From assembly GCF_014644315.1 (NCBI RefSeq), contig NZ_BMKL01000001.1:817001-881000 (forward strand): DNA of 64,000 nt. Reading direction: 5' to 3'. Each line of letters starts with the position of its first letter. The stretch's first letter is position 1. Below the pieces are notes generated by a model. That model was not told where the DNA came from. It did no database searches and saw nothing but the letters and a program-made list of their open reading frames with translations. This document shows positions 28,498 to 37,723 of the stretch, piece after piece. Origin of the DNA: Tsuneonella deserti. GTDB taxonomy: Bacteria > Pseudomonadota > Alphaproteobacteria > Sphingomonadales > Sphingomonadaceae. The position numbers were made by a program, and so were the translations under genes.

Positions 28498-28733
28498 TGG
28501 CGAAGAAGCCCACCAAAGCACCCGCCGGCAGCAAGGCCGAGGATATGCGCACAAAGACCGATGACCAGCTCGGCGAGCAACTCGTGGAGCTGAAGCGCGA
28601 GGCGTTCAACCTGCGCTTTCAGGCCGCGACCAACCAGCTGGAGCGCCCGGCGCGCATCCGCGAGGTGCGCCGCGACATCGCGCGTATCAAGACGCTGCAG
28701 GGCGAGCGTTCTCGCGCTGCCGAAGCGAAGTAA
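28497..28733 (+). CDS. rpmC: 50S ribosomal protein L29
   Basis: Two-helix protein near the tunnel exit. The 78 residues have an extra basic N-terminal segment of about 15 residues ([16 protein letters not shown]) before the usual core [21 protein letters not shown] and [16 protein letters not shown]. An in-frame GTG three bases upstream is less likely than the ATG in the TGATG junction with rplP. Confidence 0.95.
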   Translation: MAKKPTKAPAGSKAEDMRTKTDDQLGEQLVELKREAFNLRFQAATNQLERPARIREVRRDIARIKTLQGERSRAAEAK

Positions 28734-28743
28734 GGAAGTAGCG

Positions 28744-29034
28744 ATGCCCAAGCGTATCCTGGTCGGGACAGTCGTCTCCGACAAGACCGACAAGACCGTG
28801 ACCGTGCTGGTCGAGCGCAAGGTGAAGCACCCGCTCTACGGCAAGATCATCCGTCGCTCGAAGAAGTATCACGCGCATGATGAAGCCAACGAGTTTCATC
28901 CTGGCGACGTGGTGCGGATCGAGGAAACCCGGCCGATCTCCAAGACCAAGACCTGGACCGTGAAGGACCGGGTACTGGCTGGCGGCGTCCAGGCGGTCGA
29001 AGCCGACATCGAAGTTGCCGAAGCCGGTAACTGA
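28744..29034 (+). CDS. rpsQ: 30S ribosomal protein S17
   Basis: OB-fold primary 16S rRNA binder. The 96 residues contain [20 protein letters not shown] and [20 protein letters not shown]-terminal tail of about 15 residues ([15 protein letters not shown]) is acidic and somewhat longer than the E. coli protein. The gene lies ten bases after rpmC. Confidence 0.96.
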   Translation: MPKRILVGTVVSDKTDKTVTVLVERKVKHPLYGKIIRRSKKYHAHDEANEFHPGDVVRIEETRPISKTKTWTVKDRVLAGGVQAVEADIEVAEAGN

Positions 29035-29052
29035 GCCAAGTTTTTTAGGAAC

Positions 29053-29071
29053 TGCCGGACTGGTTCCGGCA
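29053..29071 (+). other. hairpin in the rpsQ-rplN spacer
   Basis: TGCCGGA (29053-29059) and TCCGGCA (29065-29071) form a perfect 7-bp stem with a five-base loop, about 20 bases before the rplN ribosome binding site (GAAGGAA). In E. coli the spc operon starts at rplN and is controlled by S8 further down; this hairpin may mark a processing or control point. Confidence 0.5.
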
Positions 29072-29096
29072 AGCCGAACGAGAAGGAACCGGATCT

Positions 29097-29465
29097 ATGA
29101 TCCAGATGCAATCCACGCTCGACGTCGCTGACAACAGCGGCGCCAAGCGCGTCCAGTGCATCAAGGTGCTGGGCGGGTCCAAGCGCCGCACCGCCGGCGT
29201 GGGCGACGTCATCGTCGTCTCGGTGAAGGAGGCGCAGCCGCGGACCCGCGTGAAGAAGGGCGACGTTCATCGCGCGGTTATCGTGCGCACTCGCAAGGAT
29301 GTGCGTCGCGCCGATGGCAGCGTCATTCGCTTCGACAGCAATGCCGCCGTGCTGGTGAACAAGAACGAGGAGCCCATCGGCACCCGTATCTTCGGGCCCG
29401 TGGTTCGTGAGCTGCGCGGTCGTGGCTTCATGAAGATCATCAGCCTTGCTCCGGAGGTGCTGTGA
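29097..29465 (+). CDS. rplN: 50S ribosomal protein L14
   Basis: Large-subunit interface protein. The 122 residues [20 protein letters not shown] to the end are canonical, with the signature [22 protein letters not shown] (seen as [19 protein letters not shown]). It is first in the spc-like segment after a 62-base spacer. The stop shares a base with the rplX start (TGATG). Confidence 0.97.
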   Translation: MIQMQSTLDVADNSGAKRVQCIKVLGGSKRRTAGVGDVIVVSVKEAQPRTRVKKGDVHRAVIVRTRKDVRRADGSVIRFDSNAAVLVNKNEEPIGTRIFGPVVRELRGRGFMKIISLAPEVL

Positions 29466-29785
29466 TGGCTGCCGCCAAGATCAAGAAGGGCGATAACGTC
29501 GTAGTGCTTTCGGGCAAGGACAAGGGCCGCACCGGCACCGTCCAGGCCGTGATGCCCAAGGATGGCAAGGTTGTCATCGATGGCATCAATGTGTCGGCCC
29601 GCCACCGCAAGGCGAGCCAGACCAACCCGCAGGGTGGCATCGATCGCAAGCCTGCGCCGATGCACATCTCGAAGGTTGCGCTGGCCGATCCGAAGGATGG
29701 CAAGCCGACCCGCGTCCGCTTCGAAACGAAGGACGGGCGCAAGGTTCGCGTTGCCGTTAAGTCCGGGGAGACCATCGATGGCTGA
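29465..29785 (+). CDS. rplX: 50S ribosomal protein L24
   Basis: Assembly initiator protein of the 50S subunit. The 106 residues contain the KOW motif [20 protein letters not shown] and [13 protein letters not shown]. The end overlaps rplE by eight bases. Confidence 0.97.
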   Translation: MAAAKIKKGDNVVVLSGKDKGRTGTVQAVMPKDGKVVIDGINVSARHRKASQTNPQGGIDRKPAPMHISKVALADPKDGKPTRVRFETKDGRKVRVAVKSGETIDG

Positions 29786-30380
29786 TCAGCAGTATACTCC
29801 GCGTCTGAAGGCCAAGTACGAAGCCGAGATCGCCAAGGCGATGACGGAGAAGTTCGGCTACAAGAACGCGATGGAAGTGCCCAAGCTTGAGAAGATCACG
29901 CTCAACATGGGCGTGGGCGAAGCGAGCCAGGACAAGAAGAAGGTCCAGACCGCCGCCGAGGAAATGGCGCTCATCGCTGGCCAGAAGCCGGTCATCACCA
30001 AGGCCAAGAAGTCGATCGCCCAGTTCAAGCTGCGTGAAGGCATGCCGATCGGTACCAAGGTGACCCTTCGCCGCGAGCGGATGTATGAGTTCCTCGACCG
30101 GCTCGTGACCGTCGCGATGCCCCGCATCCGCGACTTCCGCGGGCTGAACCCGAAGAGCTTCGACGGGCGCGGCAACTATGCAATGGGCCTCAAGGAACAG
30201 ATCATCTTCCCGGAAATCTCGTACGACAAGATCGAGAAGGTCCGCGGGATGGATATCATTGTAACCACCACGGCGAAGACCGACGACGAGGCGCGCGAGC
30301 TGCTGCGCCTGTTCGGCTTCCCGTTCCCGCGCGAAGAAGCCGCTGCTCCGGAATCGACCGGCGAGCAGCAGGCCGCGTGA
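29778..30380 (+). CDS. rplE: 50S ribosomal protein L5
   Basis: 5S rRNA-binding protein at the intersubunit bridge. The 200 residues contain [37 protein letters not shown] and [19 protein letters not shown] 15-residue tail after FPFPREEA ([12 protein letters not shown]) exceeds the family norm. ATG 29778 inside the end of rplX has a GGGGAG ribosome binding site eight bases upstream. Confidence 0.96.
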   Translation: MADQQYTPRLKAKYEAEIAKAMTEKFGYKNAMEVPKLEKITLNMGVGEASQDKKKVQTAAEEMALIAGQKPVITKAKKSIAQFKLREGMPIGTKVTLRRERMYEFLDRLVTVAMPRIRDFRGLNPKSFDGRGNYAMGLKEQIIFPEISYDKIEKVRGMDIIVTTTAKTDDEARELLRLFGFPFPREEAAAPESTGEQQAA

Positions 30381-30409
30381 CTCAGATTTAAGGAAGAGAG
30401 CTTAAGTCC

Positions 30410-30715
30410 ATGGCGAAACTGAGTTCGATCAACAAGAACGAGCGGCGCAAGAAGCTCGTGAAGAAGTATGCCGGCAAGTACGCCCGGTTGAAGGCTATTG
30501 CCGATGACAAGTCGCTCGACGATGGCGAGCGTCTGATGGCTCGCCTGAAGCTGGCGGAAATCCCGCGCAATGCAAACCCGACCCGGGTGCGCAACCGCTG
30601 CTCCACCACCGGCCGCCCGCGCGGCTACTACCGCAAGTTCGGGCTCAACCGCATCGAGCTCCGCGATCTCGGCAACAAGGGCCTCATTCCGGGCCTGACC
30701 AAGTCGAGCTGGTGA
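30410..30715 (+). CDS. rpsN: 30S ribosomal protein S14 (zinc-free type)
   Basis: 30S head protein. The 101-residue long form without the CXXC zinc ribbon, as usual in alphaproteobacteria: [20 protein letters not shown] and [30 protein letters not shown] ribosome binding site precedes the ATG. Confidence 0.97.
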   Translation: MAKLSSINKNERRKKLVKKYAGKYARLKAIADDKSLDDGERLMARLKLAEIPRNANPTRVRNRCSTTGRPRGYYRKFGLNRIELRDLGNKGLIPGLTKSSW

Positions 30716-30725
30716 GGACCTAAAG

Positions 30726-31121
30726 ATGGCATTGACCGATCCCCTGGGTGATATGCTCACCCGCATCCGTAACGGCCAGCAGGCGAAGAAGGACTCGGTC
30801 CTTACTCCCGCCAGCAAGCTGCGCGCCAACGTCCTGGAAGTGCTGAAGCGTGAAGGCTTCATCCGCGGCTTCACCGAGGACGAAACCGGCAAGCACCCCG
30901 CACTGCGGATCGAACTGAAGTATTTCGAGGGCGAGCCTGCGATCAAGCATCTCGCTCGCGTCTCCAAGCCGGGCCGGCGCGTCTATTCGGGGTCGAAGGA
31001 CCTCCCGAACGTTCGCAACGGACTTGGCATCACCATCGTCTCGACGCCGCGCGGCGTGCTCTCGGATGCCGAGGCGCGCAGCCAGAACGTCGGCGGCGAA
31101 GTGCTGGCGGAGGTATTCTGA
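30726..31121 (+). CDS. rpsH: 30S ribosomal protein S8
   Basis: Primary 16S rRNA binder; its E. coli homologue represses the spc operon. The 131 residues begin [18 protein letters not shown] and end in the normal [13 protein letters not shown] signature and GGEVLAEVF. It shares its last base with the rplF start. Confidence 0.97.
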   Translation: MALTDPLGDMLTRIRNGQQAKKDSVLTPASKLRANVLEVLKREGFIRGFTEDETGKHPALRIELKYFEGEPAIKHLARVSKPGRRVYSGSKDLPNVRNGLGITIVSTPRGVLSDAEARSQNVGGEVLAEVF

Positions 31122-31654
31122 TGAGCCGCATCGGCAAACGGCCGGTGGCGATCCCCAGCGGGGTCACCGCCGACATCAGCGGGAACACGTTGTCGGTGAA
31201 GGGGCCCAAGGGCACCCTCGCGATGGGCATGTCCGACCTGATCGATTACAAGGTCGAGGACGGCGCGATTTCGATCATGCCGGCGAACGACAGCAAGGCG
31301 GCGCGTGCTTTCTGGGGCATGCAGCGCACGCTGGTGTCGAACCTGGTGGAGGGCGTAACCGCCGGCTTCACCAAGACGCTCGACATCAAGGGTGTGGGCT
31401 ACCGCGCAGCAGCGCAAGGACGCAAGTTGAAGCTGCAGCTCGGCTACAGCCACGACGTCGATCTCGATGTGCCCGAAGGCCTCGAGGTGAAGACGCCCGA
31501 TCAGACCACGGTCGAGATCTCCGGCATCGATAAGCAGGCGGTCGGGCAGTTCGCCGCCGAAATCCGTCGCTGGCGCAAGCCCGAGCCGTACAAGGGCAAG
31601 GGTATTGCCTATCGCGGCGAGTACATCTTCCGCAAGGAAGGGAAGAAGAAGTAA
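31121..31654 (+). CDS. rplF: 50S ribosomal protein L6
   Basis: Large-subunit protein near the GTPase-associated region. The 177 residues have the two-fold repeated domain; the signature [15 protein letters not shown] lies near the C-terminus, with [20 protein letters not shown] in the middle. The start overlaps the rpsH stop by one base (TGATG). Confidence 0.97.
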   Translation: MSRIGKRPVAIPSGVTADISGNTLSVKGPKGTLAMGMSDLIDYKVEDGAISIMPANDSKAARAFWGMQRTLVSNLVEGVTAGFTKTLDIKGVGYRAAAQGRKLKLQLGYSHDVDLDVPEGLEVKTPDQTTVEISGIDKQAVGQFAAEIRRWRKPEPYKGKGIAYRGEYIFRKEGKKK

Positions 31655-31655
31655 G

Positions 31656-32000
31656 ATGGCCAAGCTTTCCCTCTTCGAGCGCCGCCGTCGCCGCGTGCGC
31701 ACCGCGATCAAGGCCCGCGCCGGCGATCGTCCGCGGCTTTCGATCCACCGTACCGGCCGGCACATCTATGCGCAGGTCATCGACGACAAGCAGGGCCGCA
31801 CGCTGGCCGCTGCCAGCACGCTGGGCATCTCGTCCAGCGGTGCCAACGTCGATGCTGCCGCCCAGGTCGGCAAGACCATCGCCGAAGCGGCCAAGCAGGC
31901 CGGTGTCAGCGCGGTGGTGTTCGACCGCGGCGGGTTCCTGTTCCATGGCCGCGTGAAAGCGCTGGCCGACGCCGCCCGTGAAGGCGGGCTGGAGTTCTGA
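31656..32000 (+). CDS. rplR: 50S ribosomal protein L18
   Basis: 5S rRNA-binding protein. The 114 residues begin [20 protein letters not shown] and contain [20 protein letters not shown] and [23 protein letters not shown] 31656 sits one base after the rplF stop; earlier in-frame codons lie inside rplF. The end shares a base with the rpsE start. Confidence 0.96.
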   Translation: MAKLSLFERRRRRVRTAIKARAGDRPRLSIHRTGRHIYAQVIDDKQGRTLAAASTLGISSSGANVDAAAQVGKTIAEAAKQAGVSAVVFDRGGFLFHGRVKALADAAREGGLEF

Positions 32001-32800
32001 TGATGCCTGAAAACGAAAACAACGAAGCCGTGACTGCCGAAACGCAGAACGCCGTGGTGAACGAGCAGCCGGCAGTCGCCGATACTCCCTCGGAGGCCGC
32101 GCAGACGCAGAATGTCGAGAGCGGCGATCCCACGCAGCCCCGTGGGCGTGGCGCTCGCGGTGGTGACCGTGGCGGCGATCGTGGTGGGCGCGGCGGTCAG
32201 GGCGGCCGTGGCGGCAACCGTGGCGGCCGGCGCGACGACCGTCGTGGCGGACGCGAGGAAGAAGACGACGGCATCATCGAGAAGCTGGTGCATATCAACC
32301 GCGTCTCCAAGACCGTGAAGGGCGGCAAGCGCTTCGGCTTCGCGGCGCTCGTCGTCGTTGGCGACGGCGCCGGCCGCGTGGGTTTCGGTCACGGCAAGGC
32401 GCGCGAAGTGCCGGAAGCCATCACCAAGGCTACCGCTTCGGCCAAGAAGAAGATGATCCGCGTTCCGCTCAAGGAAGGCCGGACCCTGCATCACGACGGC
32501 AAGGGCCGTTTCGGTGCGGGCAAGGTCAACGTCCGTAGCGCGCCCGCTGGTACCGGCATCATTGCCGGCGGCCCGATGCGCGCGGTGTTCGAGAGCCTTG
32601 GCGTGGCCGACGTGGTGACCAAGTCGGTCGGCACTTCGAACCCCTATAACATGATCCGCGCCACGTTTGACGCGCTGCAGGACCAGACTTCGCCGAAGTC
32701 CGTCGCCCAGCGCCGCGGCAAGAAGGTAGCGGATCTGCTCGGCCGTGGCGGCGCGAGTGACGCCGAGGCGGAAGCCGAAGCTGCCGCGATTGTGGAGTAA
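32000..32800 (+). CDS. rpsE: 30S ribosomal protein S5 with long Arg/Gly-rich N-terminal extension
   Basis: Protein at the mRNA entry channel important for decoding accuracy. The 266 residues are about 90 longer than E. coli S5. Residues 1-45 are acidic/Gln-rich, and residues about 48-85 are a low-complexity RGG tract ([30 protein letters not shown]). The normal S5 core then begins at [19 protein letters not shown], with the signature and [18 protein letters not shown]. Sphingomonad S5 proteins commonly carry such a head, possibly binding RNA. Two adjacent ATG codons are possible starts. Confidence 0.95.
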   Translation: MMPENENNEAVTAETQNAVVNEQPAVADTPSEAAQTQNVESGDPTQPRGRGARGGDRGGDRGGRGGQGGRGGNRGGRRDDRRGGREEEDDGIIEKLVHINRVSKTVKGGKRFGFAALVVVGDGAGRVGFGHGKAREVPEAITKATASAKKKMIRVPLKEGRTLHHDGKGRFGAGKVNVRSAPAGTGIIAGGPMRAVFESLGVADVVTKSVGTSNPYNMIRATFDALQDQTSPKSVAQRRGKKVADLLGRGGASDAEAEAEAAAIVE

Positions 32801-32805
32801 GCCAG

Positions 32806-32985
32806 ATGGCGAAGATCAAGATCAAGCAGATCGGCAGCCCGATCCGCCGTCCCGAAAGCCAGAAGAAGGTCCTCATCGGCCTTGGCCTCGGCAAGATGCA
32901 CCGCGTGGTGGAGGTCGAGGATTCGGCTGAAGTCCGCGGCGCGATTGCCAAGCTGCCCCACATGGTGGAAGTGGTCGAAGGATAA
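32806..32985 (+). CDS. rpmD: 50S ribosomal protein L30
   Basis: A small large-subunit protein of 59 residues: [20 protein letters not shown], then [20 protein letters not shown] and a short end to VVEG. It lies five bases after rpsE in the standard spc order rpsE-rpmD-rplO. The ATG is preceded by TAAGCCAG. Confidence 0.95.
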   Translation: MAKIKIKQIGSPIRRPESQKKVLIGLGLGKMHRVVEVEDSAEVRGAIAKLPHMVEVVEG

Positions 32986-33068
32986 CTTCGAAATCGACCG
33001 TCAGACGCGACGGTCTGCGGTGGGCATCGTCTCACCGGCGCGAACTAAGCGAAAGCGAGTGCTTTGAC

Positions 33069-33596
33069 ATGAAACTGAACGACATCCGTGACAACGAAGG
33101 CGCGCGTCATCGCAAGATGCGCGTCGGCCGGGGCATCGGCTCGGGTAAGGGCAAGACCGCAGGCCGCGGCCAGAAGGGTGCCAAGGCGCGCTCGGGCGTA
33201 TCGGTCGCCGGCTTCGAGGGTGGCCAGATGCCGCTCCACATGCGCATTCCGAAACGGGGCTTCAACGCGCTCAATCCGAAGGACTACGCTGAAGTTAATC
33301 TGGGCATTGTCCAGAAGTTCATCGACGCGGGCAAGCTCGATGCTTCCGGCGTGATCGATCACGAGGCGCTGAAGAACGCTGGAGTCGCGAGGGGCTCCAA
33401 GCATGGCGTGCGTCTGCTCGGCAAGGGCGAACTGACCTCCAAGGCAAGCTTCCGCGTCGCCGGCGCGTCGAAGGGTGCGCTGGAAGCGGTGGCGAAGGCC
33501 GGCGGCTCGGTCGAAGTTATCGCCAAGCCGCAGCCCGAGCATGAGAAGAAGCAGGCCCGCCGCGAGGCGAATGCCGCCGCCAAGGCCGCGAAGTAG
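33069..33596 (+). CDS. rplO: 50S ribosomal protein L15
   Basis: Late-assembly large-subunit protein. The 175 residues contain [20 protein letters not shown] and [18 protein letters not shown]. The C-terminus has an extra basic, Ala-rich tail ([17 protein letters not shown]). It is preceded by an 83-base spacer after rpmD and followed by a hairpin before secY. Confidence 0.97.
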   Translation: MKLNDIRDNEGARHRKMRVGRGIGSGKGKTAGRGQKGAKARSGVSVAGFEGGQMPLHMRIPKRGFNALNPKDYAEVNLGIVQKFIDAGKLDASGVIDHEALKNAGVARGSKHGVRLLGKGELTSKASFRVAGASKGALEAVAKAGGSVEVIAKPQPEHEKKQARREANAAAKAAK

Positions 33597-33608
33597 CGAA
33601 TAACGGAC

Positions 33609-33637
33609 AGCGGGGGTTCGACATCCGGACCCCCGCT
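33609..33637 (+). other. strong hairpin between rplO and secY
   Basis: AGCGGGGGT (33609-33617) pairs exactly with ACCCCCGCT (33629-33637) around an 11-base loop, followed by TCCTATG with no T-run. It is probably a partial terminator or RNA-processing site that lowers secY expression relative to the ribosomal genes. Confidence 0.6.
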
Positions 33638-33711
33638 TCCTATGTAGCCTCCCTGTGCCGGGAGGGAGCCTAACACCCCTTGGCGCCAAAACAGGATTTT
33701 CGGGTAATCCC

Positions 33712-35076
33712 ATGGCATCACGCGCCGACAACATCGCCAGCTCGCTGAGCCTGGCGAACTTTTCCAAGGCCACCGAGCTCAAGAACCGCATCTGGTTCAC
33801 GATCGGTGCCCTGATCGTCTTCCGCTTCCTGAGCTTTGTACCTCTTCCGGGCGTGAACCCGCTCGTGCTCGAACAACTTTACGCGCAGACTCAGGGCGGC
33901 ATCCTCGACCTGTTCAATACCTTCTCGGGCGGCAGCCTTGAGCGCATGAGCCTGATTGCGCTCGGCATCATGCCGTACATCACGGCTTCCATCGTGATCC
34001 AGCTGGCAGCATCGCTCCATCCCGCACTCGCGGCAATGAAGAAGGAAGGTGCTTCGGGGCGCCAGAAGCTCAATCAGTACACTCGCTACGGCACGGTGTT
34101 CCTGTGTGCAGTGCAGGGCTGGTTCCTTGCTTCGGGGCTGGAGGCATACGGCGCTTCCAGCGGACTCCAGGCGGTCGTTTTTCCCGGTCTGACGTTCCGC
34201 ATCACCGCGGTGATCAGCCTGCTCGGCGGTTCCATGTTCCTCCTTTGGCTGGGTGAGCAGATCACCAGCCGCGGGATCGGAAACGGCGTGTCCCTGATCA
34301 TCATGGCAGGAATCGTGGCCCAGTTCCCCAGCTTTGGGGCAAACCTGTTCGAGGGTGGCCGCTCGGGGTCGATCAGCCCGTTCGTGATTGTCGGTTTCAC
34401 GGTCATGATCGTTGGACTGATCATTTTCATCTCGTTCATGGAGCGCGCGCAGCGCCAGCTACTGATCCAGTATCCCAAGCGCGCCAGCCAGCGCGGAATG
34501 ATGCAGGCCGATCGCAGCCACCTGCCGCTCAAGCTGAATACCTCGGGCGTGATCCCGCCTATCTTCGCAAGCTCGCTGCTGCTCCTGCCACTGACGATCA
34601 GTCAGTTCGCGGGTCAGGCAATCGATCCGGAAGGAACCGCGGGCGGCGTCATCAACACCCTGAACTTCTATCTCCAGCACGGGCAGCCGCTGTACCTGCT
34701 GCTCTACGCGGCAGGGATCATCTTCTTCACGTTCTTCTACACCGCGGTGGTCTTCAATCCGGAAGAGACGGCGGAAAATCTCAAGAAGAACGGCGGCTTC
34801 ATCCCGGGCATCCGTCCGGGCAAGCGGACGCAGGATTACCTCGACTACGTCCTCACCCGCATAACCGTGATCGGCGCAATCTACCTGACGCTGGTGTGCG
34901 TCATTCCTGAATACATGATCGCGCAGACGGGCATTCCGCTCTTCCTCGGCGGCACCAGCCTGCTCATCGTGGTGAACGTGACGGTCGATACCATCAGCCA
35001 GATCCAGTCGCACCTGCTTGCGCACCAGTACGGCAACCTTATCAAGAAGGCGAAGCTCAAGGGCCGTCTGCGCTAG
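33712..35076 (+). CDS. secY: preprotein translocase subunit SecY
   Basis: Channel-forming subunit of the SecYEG translocon in the inner membrane. The 454 residues contain ten hydrophobic segments. Family signatures are GIMPYITASIVIQL in helix 2 and the plug region, LWLGEQITSRGIGNGVSLII, and LKLNTSGVIPPIFASSLLL. The positively charged cytoplasmic loop ERAQRQLLIQYPKR lies between helices 6 and 7. ATG 33712 is chosen by homology of the N-terminus (MASRADNIASSL); no strong ribosome binding site is seen. It is followed by adk, the usual order. Confidence 0.97.
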   Translation: MASRADNIASSLSLANFSKATELKNRIWFTIGALIVFRFLSFVPLPGVNPLVLEQLYAQTQGGILDLFNTFSGGSLERMSLIALGIMPYITASIVIQLAASLHPALAAMKKEGASGRQKLNQYTRYGTVFLCAVQGWFLASGLEAYGASSGLQAVVFPGLTFRITAVISLLGGSMFLLWLGEQITSRGIGNGVSLIIMAGIVAQFPSFGANLFEGGRSGSISPFVIVGFTVMIVGLIIFISFMERAQRQLLIQYPKRASQRGMMQADRSHLPLKLNTSGVIPPIFASSLLLLPLTISQFAGQAIDPEGTAGGVINTLNFYLQHGQPLYLLLYAAGIIFFTFFYTAVVFNPEETAENLKKNGGFIPGIRPGKRTQDYLDYVLTRITVIGAIYLTLVCVIPEYMIAQTGIPLFLGGTSLLIVVNVTVDTISQIQSHLLAHQYGNLIKKAKLKGRLR

Positions 35077-35106
35077 GGCGAGCCAACAGGGGATCGGGGG
35101 ACGCGC

Positions 35107-35754
35107 GTGAACATCATCCTTCTCGGACCGCCCGGAGCGGGCAAGGGCACCCAGGCCCAGCGGCTCGTCGACCGGCACGGGATGCGGCAGCTTTCGACGG
35201 GCGACATGCTGCGCGCCGCGGTCAAGGCCGGCACCCCTGTCGGTCTGGAAGCCAAGGCGGTGATGGAGCGGGGCGAACTGGTGTCGGACGACATCGTTTC
35301 CCGGCTGATCGACGCCGAACTCACCGCAATGGGGGCGGGGACAGGCGCTATCTTCGACGGCTATCCGCGTACTGCCGCCCAGGCGGAGGCGCTGGACGTG
35401 ATTCTCGCCGCGCATGGTCGCCGGCTCGATCATGTAATCGAGCTGGAGGTGAACGAGGACGCACTTGTCGAGCGGATCACCGGCCGTTTTACCTGTGCCA
35501 ACTGCGGCGAAGGCTACAACGATAACTACAAGCGGCCGGTTCAGCTGGGCCTGTGCGATCGCTGCGGCTCGACCGAATTCAAGCGACGTCCGGATGACAA
35601 TGAGGAAACGGTGCGCACTCGCATGGCCGAGTACCGGGCGAAGACGGCCCCGATCCTCCCGATTTACGAAAACCGCGGTATCGTGCGCCGGATAGATGGC
35701 ATGGCCGATATCGAGCAGGTGACCAGCGCCATCGAAGCGATCCTCGCGGGTTAA
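35107..35754 (+). CDS. adk: adenylate kinase
   Basis: Interconverts ATP + AMP and 2 ADP in the cytoplasm. The 215-residue enzyme has the P-loop GPPGAGKGTQA, the AMP-binding LSTGDMLRAAV and the FDGYPRTAAQAEAL motif. It has a long LID domain with four cysteines (FTCANCGEGYND and LCDRCGS), which probably bind zinc as in Gram-positive and many alphaproteobacterial enzymes. The start is GTG with a GGGGGA stretch upstream. It ends 50 bases before an unrelated exported-protein gene. Confidence 0.96.
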   Translation: MNIILLGPPGAGKGTQAQRLVDRHGMRQLSTGDMLRAAVKAGTPVGLEAKAVMERGELVSDDIVSRLIDAELTAMGAGTGAIFDGYPRTAAQAEALDVILAAHGRRLDHVIELEVNEDALVERITGRFTCANCGEGYNDNYKRPVQLGLCDRCGSTEFKRRPDDNEETVRTRMAEYRAKTAPILPIYENRGIVRRIDGMADIEQVTSAIEAILAG

Positions 35755-35804
35755 GCCTTTTCGCTTCCCTCGCTCCGTGGAATAAGGCGGAGGGGAGGGA
35801 TGCG

Positions 35805-36485
35805 ATGATCACGATCTTGCGCGGCGCGTTGGCCGCTCTTGGGGGCATGACTTTGGCCTGTGTCCCCGCGCGAGCCGAAGTGGTGGAAAGCTCTGCCGAT
35901 CACTTCGTGACGCGCGATAGCGTCGTCGTCGCCGCGGCGCCCAAGGCTTCCTGGCTGGCACTCATCGATCCCGCCGAATGGTGGGATGAGAGCCACACCT
36001 GGTCGGGCTCGGCTGCCAACCTGTCGCTGGCACCTCAGGCTGGTGGATGCTTTTGCGAAAGATTGCCAGAGAAGGACAGCGCGACCGAAGTCGGTCTTGC
36101 CGGGAGCGCACAGCACATGACAGTCGTTATGGCCGAGCCCATGAAAGTCCTGCGGATGCGGGGCGCTCTTGGCCCGCTACAGAGCGAGCCTGTGGACGGG
36201 GTCCTCACGATAACGATGCAGCCGGTCGCTGGTGGTACCAAGCTGGTCTGGGAGTATGTCGTCGCCGGTCACATGCGGTATCCGGTGCCCAAGATATCCG
36301 CTTCGGTTGACGAGGTGATGAGCCAGCAGTTGGGTCATCTGGCCGACAAGCTGCGTAGAGCCGGCGCTCCCCCGGCCAACCAGGCGCCGGTCGCCAAGCC
36401 CGCGCCGAAAGGGGTCGGTGAGCAACGAACGTCCGATGATGTGGGCGCCGCAATCGACGCACTCGATGAAGGGAAGGGCGATTGA
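35805..36485 (+). CDS. exported SRPBCC-like protein, unknown function
   Basis: A 226-residue protein with a signal peptide (MITILRGALAALGGMTLACV, cleavage after ARA). The body has the pattern of a START/SRPBCC (polyketide cyclase-like) fold: VVVAAAPKASWLALIDPAEW at the start, LTITMQPVAGGTKLVWEYVV in the middle, and a long C-terminal helix VDEVMSQQLGHLADKL. A Pro/Ala-rich tail follows. The ligand is unknown. It has a strong AGGGGAGGG ribosome binding site and sits between adk and rpsM inside the ribosomal gene cluster, where most bacteria have no such gene. Confidence 0.8.
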   Translation: MITILRGALAALGGMTLACVPARAEVVESSADHFVTRDSVVVAAAPKASWLALIDPAEWWDESHTWSGSAANLSLAPQAGGCFCERLPEKDSATEVGLAGSAQHMTVVMAEPMKVLRMRGALGPLQSEPVDGVLTITMQPVAGGTKLVWEYVVAGHMRYPVPKISASVDEVMSQQLGHLADKLRRAGAPPANQAPVAKPAPKGVGEQRTSDDVGAAIDALDEGKGD

Positions 36486-36798
36486 CCGGTTTGACCGCGC
36501 CTGTCCTCGGTCTGCTGCACTTGGTTGCAGTTGGCCCCATTGAACCGATAACGAGGTGGCATGAAGCATCCGCGAGCGATTTCGCCTTCGCGACGGTTGA
36601 CGGGATGATCGAATCGTCCTAAGCGCGCGCCCTATTCGACACATCGGCAGCAGTCCGGCAGGCGCGTCAACGCATGCGCGCCATCCGGGCTTTTTGCCGT
36701 AATGGCCCTAGGCCTTCTGTCGAGTAACAGCGATGAGATAGGGGCCGCCCCCGTCACCAGACGGACCGGTCAAGCCCCTGTGGAGCATGGAGAATAAA
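36486..36798 (+). promoter_or_regulatory. 313-base region upstream of rpsM
   Basis: No gene is seen. A short stem GGCGCG/CGCGCC at 36661-36682, followed eight bases later by five T, may terminate the upstream gene. The alpha operon (rpsM-rpsK-rpoA-rplQ) therefore probably has its own promoter in the last 100 bases, but no clear -35/-10 pair was found. Confidence 0.45.
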
Positions 36799-37167
36799 GT
36801 GGCTCGTATTGCCGGGGTAAACCTCCCCACCAACAAGCGCGTGATCATTGCGCTCACCTACATTCATGGAATCGGCCGCACGACCGCGGTGAAGATCGCC
36901 GACAAGCTCGGCATCGATCACACGCGTCGCGTGTCCGACCTGTCCGATGCCGAAGTGCTGCAGATCCGTGAAACGATCGATGGCGAGCATCAGGTCGAGG
37001 GCGACCTTCGCCGCGAAACCGCGATGAACATCAAGCGTCTGATGGACCTGGCCAGCTATCGTGGCCTGCGTCACCGCAAGGGCCTGCCGGTCCGCGGCCA
37101 GCGCACGCACACGAACGCCCGCACCCGCAAGGGCAAGGCCAAGGCAATCGCCGGCAAGAAGAAGTAA
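36799..37167 (+). CDS. rpsM: 30S ribosomal protein S13
   Basis: 30S head protein contacting the P-site tRNA and the L5 bridge. The 122 residues start with a GTG (product opens [15 protein letters not shown]). An ATG four codons upstream is rejected because its GGAG is the natural ribosome binding site for the GTG. The signature [20 protein letters not shown] (20 residues) is intact, and the tail is the usual basic [12 protein letters not shown]. Confidence 0.96.
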   Translation: MARIAGVNLPTNKRVIIALTYIHGIGRTTAVKIADKLGIDHTRRVSDLSDAEVLQIRETIDGEHQVEGDLRRETAMNIKRLMDLASYRGLRHRKGLPVRGQRTHTNARTRKGKAKAIAGKKK

Positions 37168-37231
37168 GCGTCGCGCCTTTCAGGCGTCACGACTTTTTCT
37201 CTTTTCGAGCTAGTTACAGGATAACAGGATC

Positions 37232-37621
37232 ATGGCACGCGAACCCCAGCGCATTCGGCGCCGCGAGCGGAAGAACATTTCCAGCGGCGTCGCGCACGTC
37301 AACGCCAGCTTCAACAACACGATGATCACCATCACGGACGCCCAGGGCAATGCCATCAGCTGGTCCTCGGCCGGCATGATGGGCTTCAAGGGCAGCCGCA
37401 AGTCGACTCCGTACGCCGCGCAGGTTGCTGCCGACGACGCCGGCAAGAAGGCTGCGGAACACGGCGTCCGCACCCTCGAGGTCGAGGTCAAGGGCCCGGG
37501 CTCGGGCCGCGAAAGCGCGCTGCGGGCACTGCAGGCAGTTGGCTTCACGATCACTTCGATCCGCGACGTGACCTCGATCCCGCATAACGGTGTGCGGCCC
37601 TCCAAGCGCCGCCGCGTCTGA
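37232..37621 (+). CDS. rpsK: 30S ribosomal protein S11
   Basis: 30S platform protein near the E site. The 129 residues show [20 protein letters not shown], the signature [19 protein letters not shown] and the basic end PSKRRRV. There is a 64-base spacer after rpsM. Confidence 0.97.
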   Translation: MAREPQRIRRRERKNISSGVAHVNASFNNTMITITDAQGNAISWSSAGMMGFKGSRKSTPYAAQVAADDAGKKAAEHGVRTLEVEVKGPGSGRESALRALQAVGFTITSIRDVTSIPHNGVRPSKRRRV

Positions 37622-37634
37622 TCCGTACCTGCCC

Positions 37635-37694
37635 GGCGCAGGGTCGCTCCCTGCGCCGCCTTTCACGGACCGGACGCGCCGCCAGCGCCGGTCC
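37635..37694 (+). other. two hairpins in the rpsK-rpoA spacer
   Basis: The first is GGCGCAGGG/CCCTGCGCC (37635-37657) with a five-base loop. The second is GGACCGG/CCGGTCC (about 37667-37694) with a longer GC-rich loop. Neither has a T-run long enough for a clear terminator. They may adjust rpoA expression relative to the ribosomal genes. Confidence 0.5.
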
Positions 37695-37723
37695 GAAACG
37701 CATTTGAACCCCAGGGGATATCC

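Noticed and set aside
32140..32260. Short GGTGGC-like tandem repeats that might be a repeat array
   Set aside because: They encode the RGG-rich head of S5 and vary at codon third positions, so they are coding low complexity, not a CRISPR or satellite array.
33609..33637. The rplO-secY hairpin as a full terminator
   Set aside because: No T-run follows the stem and secY lacks a visible promoter, so complete termination is unlikely; it is listed only as a hairpin.
36787..36798. ATG at 36787 as the rpsM start
   Set aside because: The GGAG following it is correctly spaced as the ribosome binding site for GTG 36799, which gives the family-standard MARIAGVN N-terminus.
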